Source: Synechococcus sp. Cruz-7E5
GTDB taxonomy: Bacteria; Cyanobacteriota; Cyanobacteriia; PCC-6307; Cyanobiaceae
Direction: 5' to 3'
DNA: 64,000 bases
Assembly (NCBI RefSeq): GCF_024345995.1
Contig: NZ_JAGQCE010000002.1
Coordinates: 310,001 to 374,000 of the forward strand
The first letter of the stretch is position 1. Every line of letters starts with the position of its first letter. Shown piece after piece: positions 53,059 through 62,808 of this stretch. A model generated the notes under the pieces. The model saw nothing but the letters and a program-made list of their open reading frames with translations, did no database searches and was not told the DNA's origin. A program made the translations under genes and the position numbers.

Positions 53059-53334
53059 TCAGCCGCCGGCCACGGCGGGTACGATGCTCACCTCATCGCC
53101 GTCGGCGAGGGCCGTGGCCTGGTTGTCGAGGAAGCGGATGTCCTCGCTGTTCACGTAGACGTTGAGGAAGCGCCGAAGCTTGCCGCTCTCATCGGTGAGC
53201 CTGGCAAGGATGCCGGGGAAGCGTCCTTCCAGAGCCTCAAGCAGCCCGTCGACGCTGGTGGCCTCGAGCTCGACGCTGGATTGATCCGCGGTGAACTTCT
53301 GCAGGGGAGTGGGGATCAGAACCTGTATCGCCAT
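53059..53334 (-). CDS. CysO/MoaD-like sulfur carrier protein
   Basis: 91 residues with the ubiquitin-like fold pattern and C-terminal Gly-Gly (VPAVAGG), where a thiocarboxylate is formed. The segment [14 protein letters not shown] and [17 protein letters not shown] closely resembles CysO of Mycobacterium. It lies 62 bases downstream of threonine synthase on the same strand. In Mycobacterium CysO is the sulfur donor of the PLP enzyme CysM; a parallel coupling here is inference. Confidence 0.82.
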   Translation of the reverse strand: MAIQVLIPTPLQKFTADQSSVELEATSVDGLLEALEGRFPGILARLTDESGKLRRFLNVYVNSEDIRFLDNQATALADGDEVSIVPAVAGG

Positions 53335-53396
53335 GGCGTAAGGGAGAGCGGCTTAGCCGCAGGGAACGGGACGTGGATGGGAGCTGGAGAGATGGC

Positions 53397-54683
53397 TCAG
53401 GCGCCGATCGGCTCCCAGCTGGCGCGGTGCAGCGACTGGGCCCGCTCCCAGGCGGCATTGAAGCTGGCGAGCTGGGGTTCGATCGTGTGAGGTTCGCCCA
53501 CTGAGGAGGCCACGGCTTCGGTGGTCTTGAGGCCGTTGCCGGTGATGTAGGCCACTGTTGTTTCGCCGGGATCGATCTTGCCCTGCTCCACCAGCTTCTT
53601 GAGCACCGCGATGGTGGTGCCTCCGGCGGTTTCGGTGAAGACGCCCTCGGTTTCGGCCAGCAGTTTGATGCCGTCGATGATCTCCTGGTCACTCACTGCC
53701 GCGATCGTGCCCTTGGTGCGGTTGGCCAGGTCGATGGCGTAAGGGCCATCGGCCGGGTTGCCGATGGCGATCGACTTGGCGATCGTGTTCGGCTTCACCG
53801 GGGTGATGAAGTCGCGGCCCTCGGCAAAGGCCTGGGCGATCGGGCTGCAACCTTCGGCCTGGGCGCCGCTGAAGCGCACGGGCTTTTCGTCGACCAGCCC
53901 CACCTTGATGAACTCGTCGAAGCCCTTGCGGATCTTGGTGAAGAGGGAACCGGAGGCCAGGGGCGCCACGATGTGGTCGGGCAATTGCCAGCCCAGCTGC
54001 TCGATTACCTCGTAGCCGAGGGTTTTCGAGCCCTCGGAGTAATAAGGGCGCAGGTTGATGTTGACGAAGCCCCAGCCGTAGGTGTTGGCCACCTCGGAGC
54101 AGAGGCGGTTCACCTGGTCGTAGTTGCCCTTCACCGCCATCAGGGTGGGGTTGTAGATGAGGGTGCCGAGCACCTTGCCCATCTCCAGATCGCTGGGGAT
54201 GAAGACGCAGCACTCCATGCCGGCATGGGCGGCGATGGCGGCTGTGGAGTTGGCCAGGTTGCCGGTGGAGGCGCAGCTCACCGTGGTGAAGCCCAGTTCG
54301 CGGGCCCGGGTGAGTGCGACCGACACCACCCGATCCTTGAAGGAGAGCGTCGGCATGTTGACGCCGTCGTTCTTGATGTAGAGGTTCCTGAGGCCGAGGC
54401 GGCGAGCCAGCCGGTTGGCCTTGAGCAGAGGGGTGAAGCCGGTGCCCACATCGATCGGATCCCCCTCGATCGGCAGGAATTCGCGGTAACGCCAGATGGA
54501 GGTGGGGCCGGCTTCGATCGAGGCCCGGCTGACCCGGTTGCGGATGGCTTCGTAGTCGTAGACGACCTCGAGCGGGCCGAAACAGACGTCTTCACAGACG
54601 TGGCGGGCGCCCGCTTCATAGGGGTGGCCGCATTCCTTGCAGCGCAGGCCCGTGAAGGTGGAGCGGGAGAGGGTGGCGGTCAA
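53397..54683 (-). CDS. thrC: Threonine synthase (PLP fold type II)
   Basis: 428 residues from TTG 54683; the frame extends upstream but the extension looks non-coding. N-terminal zinc-ribbon-like CKECGHPYEAGARHVCEDVC (13-32), then TGFTPLLKANRL, NDGVNMPTLSFKDRVVSVAL with the PLP Lys in SFKDR, CASTGNLANSTAAIAA, and C-terminal ETAGGTTIAVLKKL. ThrC-like rather than CysM/CysK-like by length and order of motifs. Followed by the CysO-like carrier. Confidence 0.9.
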   Translation of the reverse strand: MTATLSRSTFTGLRCKECGHPYEAGARHVCEDVCFGPLEVVYDYEAIRNRVSRASIEAGPTSIWRYREFLPIEGDPIDVGTGFTPLLKANRLARRLGLRNLYIKNDGVNMPTLSFKDRVVSVALTRARELGFTTVSCASTGNLANSTAAIAAHAGMECCVFIPSDLEMGKVLGTLIYNPTLMAVKGNYDQVNRLCSEVANTYGWGFVNINLRPYYSEGSKTLGYEVIEQLGWQLPDHIVAPLASGSLFTKIRKGFDEFIKVGLVDEKPVRFSGAQAEGCSPIAQAFAEGRDFITPVKPNTIAKSIAIGNPADGPYAIDLANRTKGTIAAVSDQEIIDGIKLLAETEGVFTETAGGTTIAVLKKLVEQGKIDPGETTVAYITGNGLKTTEAVASSVGEPHTIEPQLASFNAAWERAQSLHRASWEPIGA

Positions 54684-54835
54684 GGCCCGACAACAGCTGT
54701 GGGTGAAAGCTAGCAGCGCCGGAAAGAACGCTCCATTAAAGCCGACTCGTGGGGTCGGGTATTGGGACAGGCTTGTGCTCCCCGCGATCAAGAGCGGAGC
54801 GGGCGTGGTTGCCTGCCGCTGTCTAGCCTCATGCC

Positions 54836-57733
54836 GTGGCCTCCCGTCTCCCGCGCCTGCTGTCGCTGCCTGCAGCCCTGGCTGTGCTGGCGCTCGTTCC
54901 TCTGGCGCTGGTGCTGATCTCCCGGCTGGGCCTGGAGCTCGACTGGTTTGCCCAGTTCGGCTTCGAATCGGTGCTGTGGCGCCGCTGGTGGCTGCAGATC
55001 GGGGCGTTCCTGCTGGTGATGGGGCTGGGGGTCCCCCTGCAGCTGCTGCAACTGCAGCGCTGCTGGCGCCTGCGCAGCGCCAGTGCCACCAAGGTGATGC
55101 CGAACCAGGCGATCCTGCGGCTTGAGCCCCTGCCCATGGTGCTGGTGTTGGCGGGTCTGGAGTTGCTCCTGGCCGCCGGGCTCACTTACCTGATCGTCCA
55201 GGCGTGGGGACTGATCAGCTCCCCTTTCAGTGGCGAGATCTTCAGTGGCTTTCGAGTGCTGGCCGACCTGCCGCTGCCGCTGCTGCTCGCCATGGCAGCC
55301 GGACTGCTGCTGCCGCTGCTGGTCAAGCCCCTGCCGACCCTGCAACTGGTGCTGGTGGCCGCCCTGGCCGGATCAGCCACCGCCCTGGCGCGGGGCTGGA
55401 GTCTGTGGTTGCCCGCCCTGCTGGCGGTGCCGTTCGGCGAGGGGGATCCGCTCACGGGTTTCGACATCAGCTTCACGGTGCTGCGACTGCCGGCGCTGCA
55501 TCTGCTGCTGAGCATTCTTCTGGCCCAGGGAATCGTGGGGTTCGCCGCCTGCCTCTGGCTCACCTTCACCGAGGGATCCAGCCTGAGTGATCTTCGCTTC
55601 GTGGGTCTTAGCCGTGCCCAGCAGGGAGTGCTCAAGCCCCAGCTCGCGGTGCTCTGTCTGATTGCTGCCTTCAGCACCGCCCTGGCCCCCTTCGATCTGA
55701 TGGTGCAGGGCAGCGGGGTGGCTTCCGGCGCCGGATTCGTCGATCTGCACGTGCGCCTGCCGTTGCGGCTGCTGCTTGCCGCCCTGCTGGTGCTCACCGC
55801 CACAGGTCTGCTGGCCTCCGTGCGCCGCCACTGGCTGAGGAGGCTGGCGCTGGTTCCCCTCCTGGCCACGGTGGCGCTGGTACCGATCACAGAGTTCCTG
55901 GTGGCTCCTCTGGTGCAGCGCTTTGTGGTGCAGCCGCGGGAGCTGGTGATGGAGGCGCCCTACATCGAGCGCAGCATCCGCGGCACGCGCCAGGCCTTTG
56001 GGCTGGGGGCGATCCAGGAGGGCACTCTCAATCCAGAGCAGAAGCTCACCCCTGGCGATCTTGAATCGGCGCCGGGAACCCTGGCCAACATTCGTCTGTG
56101 GGACAGCCGGCCGCTGCTGGCCGCTAACAGGCAGCTGCAGCAGTTACGGCTGTACTACACCTTCCCCTCCGCTGCGGTTGATCGCTACCCGCTGCTTGGG
56201 GATCCCCTACGCCGCGGGTCGCAGCAGGTGTTGATTGCGGCCCGGGAACTCGACAGCGGCGCCCTGCCGGCAGGCTCGCGCACCTGGCTGAACCGCCATC
56301 TCGTCTTCACCCACGGCTTCGGCTTCACCGTCTCGCCGGTGAACGTTTTCGGCCCTGACGGCCTGCCGCTGTTCTTCGTCAAGGACCTGGGCCGCAGCGG
56401 CCGGGTGCAGGGCATTCCCAAACTGGGAATCAGTGACGCCGCCGCCGAAGAGTCTCTGCCTTTGGGGCAACCGCGCCTCTACTACGCCTCGGCGCGGTCT
56501 CCTTATGTGATCGCCCCCACCAAGGTGCAGGAGTTCGACTTCCCCGACGGGGAACTGAACGTCTACACCCATTTCTCTGGACGGCTCGGGATCCGGCTCG
56601 ACACTTCCTGGCAACGGTTCAAGGCAGCCGTCTATCTGCGCGAACCGCGGATGCTGTTCAGCGGCTCGTTCACGCCCGACTCGCTGCTGCTGATCCGCAG
56701 GCAGGTGAATGAACGGCTGGAGGCTCTGGCGCCGTTCCTGCACTTCGAGACTGAGCCCTATCTGGTGACGGCGCGGGTGGAGGGCTCGCCTGGCTTCGAG
56801 CCCTCCCAGCATCAGTACTGGATGCTCGACGGGTTCACCACCAGCCGCAGCTATCCCTACAGCGACGCCAATTCCAAGGGCATCCGCTACTTCCGCAACC
56901 CGGTGAAGGCGGTGGTGGACGCCCACGACGGGCGTCTCTGGCTCTACGTGAACGATCCCACCGATCCGGTGCTGAGCACCTGGCAGCGGGCGTTTCCCGA
57001 GCTGTTCAACCCGCTGCTGGAGATGCCGGCCGCTCTGCTCAGCCACATCCGCGTGCCGCTCAGCCAGTTCGCGATCCAGTCGGAGCGTCTGCTGAGATAC
57101 CACGTCACGGATGTGCGCACCTTCTACAACGGCGATGATGTGTGGTCGGTTCCGCTCGAGATCTACGGCTCCAACAACGTGCCTCTGCAGCCGTATCACG
57201 CCACCCTGCAGCTGCCAGGAGAGAAGCGGCCGGAATTCGTGCTGCTGCTGCCTTTCTCGCCGGTGCGGCGCACCAACCTGGTGGGCTGGCTGGCGGCGCG
57301 CAACGATCCACCCCACTACGGCGAACTGGTGTTGGTTCGCTTCCCGCAGCAGCGGCTGCTGCTGGGTCCGCAGCAGATTTCGGCCCTGATCGAGCAGGAC
57401 CCGGTGATCAGCTTTCAGTTCGGTCTGTGGAACCGCACAGGCTCGCAGCTGGTGCGAGGCAATCTGCTGCTGCTGCCTGTGGGCAAGGGGCTTCTCTATG
57501 TGGAGCCGATCTATCTGCAGTCGAAAAACAACGATCTGCCCACCCTGGTACGCGTGGTGGTCACCGACGGCCGCCGGTTCGTGATGGAGCCGGATCTCAA
57601 CACGGCACTGGAGAAGCTGGTCTCCGGCGAGGAGAGTCCGGTGGGTGTGCCCGCAGGCGGAGGCGGACCCGGACCCGTTGTGCCCGGTCCGCTGGGGCTT
57701 CCTGGCCTGTCGACGTTCACGCCAGTTCCGTGA
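54836..57733 (+). CDS. UPF0182 family membrane protein
   Basis: 965 residues from GTG 54836. About seven membrane helices in the first 350 residues (e.g. LPAALAVLALVPLALVLISRL, WLQIGAFLLVMGLGVPLQ, LLLAALLVLTATGLLA), then a large extracytoplasmic domain with YIERSIRGTRQAFGL, NIRLWDSRPLL, LYYTFPSAAVDRY, HFSGRLGIRL and YVEPIYLQS, all signatures of UPF0182. The C-terminus is Gly/Pro-rich. Function unknown. Divergent from thrC. Confidence 0.9.
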   Translation: MASRLPRLLSLPAALAVLALVPLALVLISRLGLELDWFAQFGFESVLWRRWWLQIGAFLLVMGLGVPLQLLQLQRCWRLRSASATKVMPNQAILRLEPLPMVLVLAGLELLLAAGLTYLIVQAWGLISSPFSGEIFSGFRVLADLPLPLLLAMAAGLLLPLLVKPLPTLQLVLVAALAGSATALARGWSLWLPALLAVPFGEGDPLTGFDISFTVLRLPALHLLLSILLAQGIVGFAACLWLTFTEGSSLSDLRFVGLSRAQQGVLKPQLAVLCLIAAFSTALAPFDLMVQGSGVASGAGFVDLHVRLPLRLLLAALLVLTATGLLASVRRHWLRRLALVPLLATVALVPITEFLVAPLVQRFVVQPRELVMEAPYIERSIRGTRQAFGLGAIQEGTLNPEQKLTPGDLESAPGTLANIRLWDSRPLLAANRQLQQLRLYYTFPSAAVDRYPLLGDPLRRGSQQVLIAARELDSGALPAGSRTWLNRHLVFTHGFGFTVSPVNVFGPDGLPLFFVKDLGRSGRVQGIPKLGISDAAAEESLPLGQPRLYYASARSPYVIAPTKVQEFDFPDGELNVYTHFSGRLGIRLDTSWQRFKAAVYLREPRMLFSGSFTPDSLLLIRRQVNERLEALAPFLHFETEPYLVTARVEGSPGFEPSQHQYWMLDGFTTSRSYPYSDANSKGIRYFRNPVKAVVDAHDGRLWLYVNDPTDPVLSTWQRAFPELFNPLLEMPAALLSHIRVPLSQFAIQSERLLRYHVTDVRTFYNGDDVWSVPLEIYGSNNVPLQPYHATLQLPGEKRPEFVLLLPFSPVRRTNLVGWLAARNDPPHYGELVLVRFPQQRLLLGPQQISALIEQDPVISFQFGLWNRTGSQLVRGNLLLLPVGKGLLYVEPIYLQSKNNDLPTLVRVVVTDGRRFVMEPDLNTALEKLVSGEESPVGVPAGGGGPGPVVPGPLGLPGLSTFTPVP

Positions 57734-57742
57734 GCTGGCATG

Positions 57743-57765
57743 AAAAAAGGGAGCCTGGGGCTCCC
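57743..57765 (-). terminator. Intrinsic terminator of fba
   Basis: On the minus strand GGGAGCC, loop CCA, GGCTCCC (57765-57749) is followed by six T (57748-57743). It is 45 bases past the fba stop, and 10 bases past the convergent UPF0182 stop, where the plus-strand copy lacks a T-run. A textbook rho-independent structure. Confidence 0.85.
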
Positions 57766-57809
57766 TGGACAGATCGCGAGTGAGTGTCTGGTCTGAGCTG
57801 AAGAAAGAC

Positions 57810-58883
57810 TCAGACGGCCACAGCGGTCTTGGGATCGAGGGCACCCTTGGCGTAGAGAGCGGCGTAGTAGTTGATGTTCTGCTGCTTGATCTTGCTGGCC
57901 TGGCCGGCGCACCAGAACTGCTGGTAGCGATCAAGGCACACCTTTTTCATGTAGGCCCGGGCCGGCTTGTTGAAGTGGCGGGGGTCGAAGTTGGCGGGAT
58001 CCTTGAAGGCGGCTTCACGCACGGCGGCGGTGAAGGCCAGACGGTTGTCGGTGTCGATGTTGATCTTGCGAACGCCGTTCTTGATGCCGTTCTGAATCTC
58101 TTCCACCGGCACGCCATAGGTTTCGGGAATGGCACCGCCGTACTTGTTGATCATGTCCAGCCATTCCTGGGGCACAGAGCTGGAGCCGTGCATCACCAGG
58201 TGGGTATTGGGGATCGCCTTGTGGATCTCGGCAATGCGGGAAATGGCCAGCACTTCGCCGGTGGGCTTGCGGGTGAACTTGTAGGCGCCGTGGCTGGTGC
58301 CGATGGCGATAGCCAGGGCATCCACCTTCGTTTTGGCGACGAAGTCAGCGGCTTCGGCAGGATCGGTGAGCAGCTGTTCGCGGGAGAGGGCACCTTCGAA
58401 GCCGTGGCCGTCCTCGGCTTCACCCTTGCCGGTTTCCAGCGAGCCAAGGCAACCGAGTTCGCCTTCCACACTCACGCCGATGGCATGGGCCACATCCACC
58501 ACTTCCTTGGTGACGGCCACGTTGTATTCGTAGCTGGCGGGAGTTTTGGCGTCGGCTTCCAGTGATCCATCCATCATCACGGAGGTGAAGCCATTGGCGG
58601 CGGCACCGAAGCAGGTGGCCGGGCTGTTGCCGTGGTCCTGGTGCATCACCACCGGGATGTCGGGATAGGTTTCGGTGGCGGCGATGATCAGGTGACGCAG
58701 GAAGATCTCACCGGCGTACTGGCGGGCTCCGCGGGAGGCCTGCAGGATCACAGGGCTGTCGGTTTCGTAGGCCGCCTCCATGATCGACTGGACCTGCTCC
58801 AGGTTGTTGACGTTGAACGCTGGAATGCCATAGCCGTTCTCAGCGGCGTGGTCGAGGAGCAGCCGAAGCGGAACGAGGGCCAT
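57810..58883 (-). CDS. fba: Class II fructose-1,6-bisphosphate aldolase
   Basis: 357 residues from ATG 58883, with a GAGG-type ribosome binding site a few bases upstream; the longer frame upstream is Pro-rich and not family-like. Zn ligand motifs [10 protein letters not shown] (~80) and [10 protein letters not shown] (~230), active-site GHGFEGAL and [11 protein letters not shown]. Acts in the Calvin cycle and gluconeogenesis, and on sedoheptulose bisphosphate. The gene has its own terminator and is separated from the gene cluster to its right by 220 bases. Confidence 0.95.
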   Translation of the reverse strand: MALVPLRLLLDHAAENGYGIPAFNVNNLEQVQSIMEAAYETDSPVILQASRGARQYAGEIFLRHLIIAATETYPDIPVVMHQDHGNSPATCFGAAANGFTSVMMDGSLEADAKTPASYEYNVAVTKEVVDVAHAIGVSVEGELGCLGSLETGKGEAEDGHGFEGALSREQLLTDPAEAADFVAKTKVDALAIAIGTSHGAYKFTRKPTGEVLAISRIAEIHKAIPNTHLVMHGSSSVPQEWLDMINKYGGAIPETYGVPVEEIQNGIKNGVRKINIDTDNRLAFTAAVREAAFKDPANFDPRHFNKPARAYMKKVCLDRYQQFWCAGQASKIKQQNINYYAALYAKGALDPKTAVAV

Positions 58884-59061
58884 GGGAAAAACCTCTGGAG
58901 GTTGGGTGGGTGATGCGTCAGGTTCGGCCCCGGAGGACCGGATCACCGGCGTCGGGACCTTGACGCGGGCTGGCAAGAATCTAGTCGATCCCCTGTAAAT
59001 GAGGTCCCAGCGGCCTCGGCTCAATGCTCAAGCTCAGCCCCAGGCTCTCAGTTTTCACCTC

Positions 59062-59103
59062 GGAGTTCTCAGCTAGGAGTTCCCAGCTCCGAGTTCCCAG
59101 GAT
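59062..59103. repeat. 14-base tandem repeat, three copies
   Basis: Three adjacent units, GGAGTTCTCAGCTA (59062), GGAGTTCCCAGCTC (59076) and CGAGTTCCCAGGAT (59090), in the gap between the Gfo/Idh stop (59104) and the fba upstream region. Copies differ at 3-5 positions. No gene spans it. Confidence 0.75.
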
Positions 59104-60201
59104 TCAGCTGCCGAGGTTCTGGCGCATGCCGCTGGCATCTGACTCAAGGGCCAGGTCGCAGCAGAGCTGGCTGCGTTCTCCTTCCGCCAGGCCCGGCATC
59201 ATGGGGCGTCCTTCGCGCACGCTGTCGCTCCACCAGCCCTGCAGGCGCGCCACCGGGGCGATGCGGCCATCGGCCCAGGTGCGGCCAAAGGCCAGGGCTG
59301 GATCGGCTGGTACCGGCTGAAGCGCCTCCCCAGGCCGGGCCAGCCAGAGATGGAAGCCGTGCACATAGTCGGCCTGGTTGTCGCTGCCAAGAATCAGCGT
59401 GGCCTCGCTGCCATGGAACTCAAGCCAGCAGCCCCTTCCGGCGCGGGTGACCGAAGAGAGGCTGAGCTGGGCTGGCACCGAAGCCCCTGTGGATGTTTCG
59501 AGCTCAAGTTGAAGCAGGGCCACATCGTCGGCGTCGACGACTCCCGATCGTTCCGGGGTTGCGGGCAGGGGGCGCTGGTGGATGGCGGTGGAGAGGCTGG
59601 CGCTCAGCTGGCGCACCGGCCCCACCAGCCACTCCAGGCTGTCGAAGGCATGGGTGCCGAGGGAGCCGAGCACACCGCCACCTTCAGAGCGTTGGGACGC
59701 CCAGCTGAAGGCCCGGCCGGGATCGGCGCGGCTGCTCATCAGCCAGTCGAAGCGCACCAGCCAGGGGTCCCCCAGCACTCCCTGGGTCAGCAGCGCCTTC
59801 AGCTGCTGGAAGACCGGCACGGCCCGGTACTCGAAATCCACCGCCACGCTGAGGCCCCGCTCGATCGCCAGTCGTCTCAGCGCCCGGACCTGGGCCACCT
59901 CCAGGGCAACTGGTTTCTCCAGCAGCAGGTGCTTGCCGGCTTCCAGGGCGGCGCGGGCCAGCTCGAAGCGGGGACCTGGCGGGGTGGCGATCACGACAGC
60001 TTCCACAGCAGGATCTGCCAGCAGCGCTGCAAAATCGCTGTGGCCCGGCAGCTCAGCGGCACGGCAGGCTGCCTCCAGGCGTTCGGGCCTGGGGTGCCAG
60101 AGGGCCACCGGCTCCGTGCCCGGGCAGGCCCGCAAGGCGGGCAGGTGCACCTTCTCTCCGAAGCCGAGGCCGGCCAAGGCGACCTGGAGGGGCTGACTCA
60201 T
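59104..60201 (-). CDS. Gfo/Idh/MocA-family oxidoreductase
   Basis: 365 residues from ATG 60201. N-terminal Rossmann motif VALAGLGFGEKVHLPAL and the conserved EKPVAL box (AGKHLLLEKPVALEVAQ, near 100) that holds the catalytic-region Lys. C-terminal domain DFEYRAVPVFQQLKALL and GGVLGSLGTHAFD. NAD(P)-dependent; the sugar or other substrate cannot be inferred. Starts 19 bases after the upstream gene; likely an operon with accD. Confidence 0.85.
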   Translation of the reverse strand: MSQPLQVALAGLGFGEKVHLPALRACPGTEPVALWHPRPERLEAACRAAELPGHSDFAALLADPAVEAVVIATPPGPRFELARAALEAGKHLLLEKPVALEVAQVRALRRLAIERGLSVAVDFEYRAVPVFQQLKALLTQGVLGDPWLVRFDWLMSSRADPGRAFSWASQRSEGGGVLGSLGTHAFDSLEWLVGPVRQLSASLSTAIHQRPLPATPERSGVVDADDVALLQLELETSTGASVPAQLSLSSVTRAGRGCWLEFHGSEATLILGSDNQADYVHGFHLWLARPGEALQPVPADPALAFGRTWADGRIAPVARLQGWWSDSVREGRPMMPGLAEGERSQLCCDLALESDASGMRQNLGS

Positions 60202-60220
60202 GGGAGGGGGGTTCAGTGGA

Positions 60221-60619
60221 TCAACGGGACGCCAGCAGCTCGGAGCCGGCCGCACATGCCTGATCGAGCACATCGCTGATCAGAGAATCGCCGCCGGTGG
60301 GCTGCCACTCGGCCTTGAAGCGGGGCAAGCCGTTCACTGAGGTGTCGCGGTAGAGCCCCTGATCGCAGTCGAGCTCCATCACGTAGAGCTGCCCACGATC
60401 CTCGGAGGCCGGCTGGAACCGGGTGAGCACCGAAAGCTCACCGCCACGGCTGAGGCGCAGGCTGCCCGTATCCCACCACTGGCGGCCTGCCGGGCTCTCG
60501 GGGACCTCCTGCCAGTTCACCGGACCCGCCCAGGCAGTGGCAGGCCTTGCCGCCAGGACGATCACCAGCAGCGCCACCGCCACCACAGAGGCACGCAGAA
60601 ACCGCTGCAGTCCGCTCAT
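60221..60619 (-). CDS. Exported hypothetical protein
   Basis: 132 residues. Signal peptide: [26 protein letters not shown], cleavage near 31. The mature domain is beta-rich with two cysteines ([20 protein letters not shown]). Its start overlaps the accD stop by four bases. No family recognised. Confidence 0.65.
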   Translation of the reverse strand: MSGLQRFLRASVVAVALLVIVLAARPATAWAGPVNWQEVPESPAGRQWWDTGSLRLSRGGELSVLTRFQPASEDRGQLYVMELDCDQGLYRDTSVNGLPRFKAEWQPTGGDSLISDVLDQACAAGSELLASR

Positions 60620-61491
60620 GCCGCCACCGGAACGCTGACGCCGTGCAGTCTCAACAGGCTGGCGAGAGTGCTGCGCAGTCGGGTTCGCGGCACGATCAGA
60701 TCCACGAACCCATGCTCCTGCAGGTATTCGGCGGTCTGGAAGCCTTCAGGCAGTTTTTCGCGCAGGGTTTGCTCGATCACCCGGCGCCCGGCAAAGCCGA
60801 TCAGTGCCTTGGGCTCGGCCAGGATCAGATCACCAAGCATGGCGAAGCTGGCCGTGACCCCGCCGGTGGTCGGGTGGGTGAGCAGGGGGACATAAAGCAG
60901 GTTCTGCTGGCGGTGGCGTTGCAGGGCACCGGAGACCTTGGCCATCTGCATCAGGCTGAGCATCCCCTCCTGCATGCGGGCGCCGCCGGAGGCGCATACG
61001 ATCAGCAGAGGCTGGCGGAGTTCGGTGGCCTGCTCGATCAGCCGCGTGAGCTTCTCGCCCACCACCGAGCCCATCGAGCCCCCCATGAAGCGGAAATCCA
61101 TCACCCCGAGGGAGAGAGGCATGCCCTCCAGGCGGCAGTGACCGGTGACAACGGCATCACGCAGCCCGGTGGATTGCTGGGTATCGCGCAAACGGTCGGC
61201 GTAGCTGCGACGGTCTTTGAAGGCGAGCGGATCAGTGGGAGCCAGCTCGGTGTCGATGGCGCTGAAGCTGCCCTCATCGGCGATCACCCGGATGCGGGCG
61301 TCGCTGTCGATGCGGTGGTGGTACGAGCAGCCACTGCAGACGCTGGCGTTGGCAATCAGGTCCTTGCGATAAACAACCAGCCCGCATTCCGGGCACTTGC
61401 TCCAGAGGCCGTCCCCATCGTCGACTTCCTGGGTGGCGCGCACGACCGGATTGGCTTTGCGACGATCGGCGAACCAGTCGAACAGGGACAC
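60616..61491 (-). CDS. accD: Acetyl-CoA carboxylase carboxyltransferase beta subunit
   Basis: 291 residues. N-terminal zinc ribbon [16 protein letters not shown]...[10 protein letters not shown] with four Cys, then the crotonase-fold carboxyltransferase: [50 protein letters not shown] and [15 protein letters not shown]. Complete by family comparison. First committed step of fatty acid synthesis, with AccA. Confidence 0.97.
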   Translation of the reverse strand: MSLFDWFADRRKANPVVRATQEVDDGDGLWSKCPECGLVVYRKDLIANASVCSGCSYHHRIDSDARIRVIADEGSFSAIDTELAPTDPLAFKDRRSYADRLRDTQQSTGLRDAVVTGHCRLEGMPLSLGVMDFRFMGGSMGSVVGEKLTRLIEQATELRQPLLIVCASGGARMQEGMLSLMQMAKVSGALQRHRQQNLLYVPLLTHPTTGGVTASFAMLGDLILAEPKALIGFAGRRVIEQTLREKLPEGFQTAEYLQEHGFVDLIVPRTRLRSTLASLLRLHGVSVPVAA

Positions 61492-61524
61492 GGGATGGGA
61501 CCTGGCAACGGAGCGGTGAATCCA

Positions 61525-62373
61525 TTAAAGGGTGGCGCCCCACCGGCTCCATTGCTGCAGCCACCAGCCCTCCCCCGCCAGCCATACCGCCACGCCACCA
61601 AGGGAGAGAAAGGGGCCGAAGGGAAAGGGTTGGGACGGCCCGAGCCTGCCGCTCAGGCGGCCCAGCACTCCCACGGCAGCTCCGCTGAAGACCGCCAGAG
61701 CCACCGCCAGACCCAGGCCCGTGAGTCCGAGCCACGCTCCCAGCAGGGCGGTCAGCTTGGCGTCGCCCAGCCCCAGGGCCGGTTTGCCCATCAACCTTTC
61801 GGCCAGGGCACTGAGCCCTTCGAAGGCGAGCAGGCCGAGGCAGGCGGCAAGCACGTGGTTGAAGAGCAGAGCCCGCCAAACCACCTCCGACTGGCTGAGG
61901 CCGGCGGCGAGGGTGACTCCCAGACCCAGCAGCAGACCCCAGCGGCAGAGGGGTTCCGGCAGCCAGAGATGGTCACAGTCGATCAGCACCAGCGGAATCA
62001 ACCAGCTGATCAGCAGCCAGCCCGCGCCGATCTGCAGCCAGGCAGGCGACCCGGCCATGGCACTGGGGCTTGCCTGAAGGGCCGCCACCCACAGCCCGGA
62101 GCAGAGCAGTTCCACCAGGGGGTAACGGGGGGAGATCGGGGCCCGGCAGTTGCCGCAGCGACCCAGCAGCAGCAGCCAGCCCAGCACCGGTAGGTTCTGG
62201 TACCAGGCCAGGGGCACTCCGCAGCGGGGGCAGTGGCTGGAGGGCAGCACCAGTGACTCCCGCCGCGGCAGCCTCCAGGCCACCACGTTCAGAAAGCTGC
62301 CGACGCACGCCCCAAGCAGGGCCACCAGCAGGGGGATCAGGAGATGGGCGGCCGTGTCGGGCTCCACAGGCAT
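61525..62373 (-). CDS. pilD: Prepilin peptidase (PilD/GspO)
   Basis: 282 residues, about eight helices. N-terminal methylase domain with GSFLNVVAWRLPRRES and the zinc cysteines HCPRCGVPL...GRCGNCRAPIS. Aspartate-protease motifs: IDCDHLWLPE (first catalytic Asp) and GLGDAKLTALLGAWLG (second). Cleaves and N-methylates type IV prepilins. 33 bases upstream of accD on the same strand. Confidence 0.93.
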   Translation of the reverse strand: MPVEPDTAAHLLIPLLVALLGACVGSFLNVVAWRLPRRESLVLPSSHCPRCGVPLAWYQNLPVLGWLLLLGRCGNCRAPISPRYPLVELLCSGLWVAALQASPSAMAGSPAWLQIGAGWLLISWLIPLVLIDCDHLWLPEPLCRWGLLLGLGVTLAAGLSQSEVVWRALLFNHVLAACLGLLAFEGLSALAERLMGKPALGLGDAKLTALLGAWLGLTGLGLAVALAVFSGAAVGVLGRLSGRLGPSQPFPFGPFLSLGGVAVWLAGEGWWLQQWSRWGATL

Positions 62374-62399
62374 GGCACTAGGACGCGGATGGCGTTCGC

Positions 62400-62696
62400 T
62401 CAGCCGCGCTGGGGACTGCGGAACGAGCGGGGTCGGCCGGCGCTGCGGCCACGGATCAGATCCAGGGGGACGAACTGCTCATCCGGCAGCAGCACGGGTG
62501 CCTCAAACACCACCCGGCCCAGGCCACCACTGGTCTCGAGCACGATCCCGATCGGTTCCACCCCCCCCGGGCATTGCTCCACGTAGTGGAAATACACACG
62601 CCGAGCCTGCTTGATGACCACACCGCTGTTGATCTGATCCCAGCGCACCGGAGGATTGCCCGGATTGGAGGCCCCGCGGATCTCGAAGGACGGCAT
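62400..62696 (-). CDS. Hypothetical protein
   Basis: 98 residues from ATG 62696. Segments VRWDQINSGVVIKQARRVYFHYVEQ, IGIVLETSGGLGRVVFEAPVLLPDEQFVPLDLI indicate a small beta-rich domain, followed by a basic tail. No signal peptide or named family. Ends 26 bases before pilD and may be cotranscribed. Confidence 0.6.
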   Translation of the reverse strand: MPSFEIRGASNPGNPPVRWDQINSGVVIKQARRVYFHYVEQCPGGVEPIGIVLETSGGLGRVVFEAPVLLPDEQFVPLDLIRGRSAGRPRSFRSPQRG

Positions 62697-62808
62697 GGTC
62701 GGCCTCCCTGAACCGGTGGAAGCCGCCGGGGAAACGGGGTCGAAGGATGGAGGTGTGGCGAAGGTAATCGGCCTCAGCCATTCCGATCGGCCCCTGCAGC
62801 TTAATCGC

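Noticed and set aside
60547-62193. 548-codon open frame on the plus strand
   Set aside because: It is antisense to accD and pilD, which have strong family motifs. Long antisense frames are common in this high-GC, third-position-GC sequence, and its translation is low-complexity (Gln/Gly/Ala/His).
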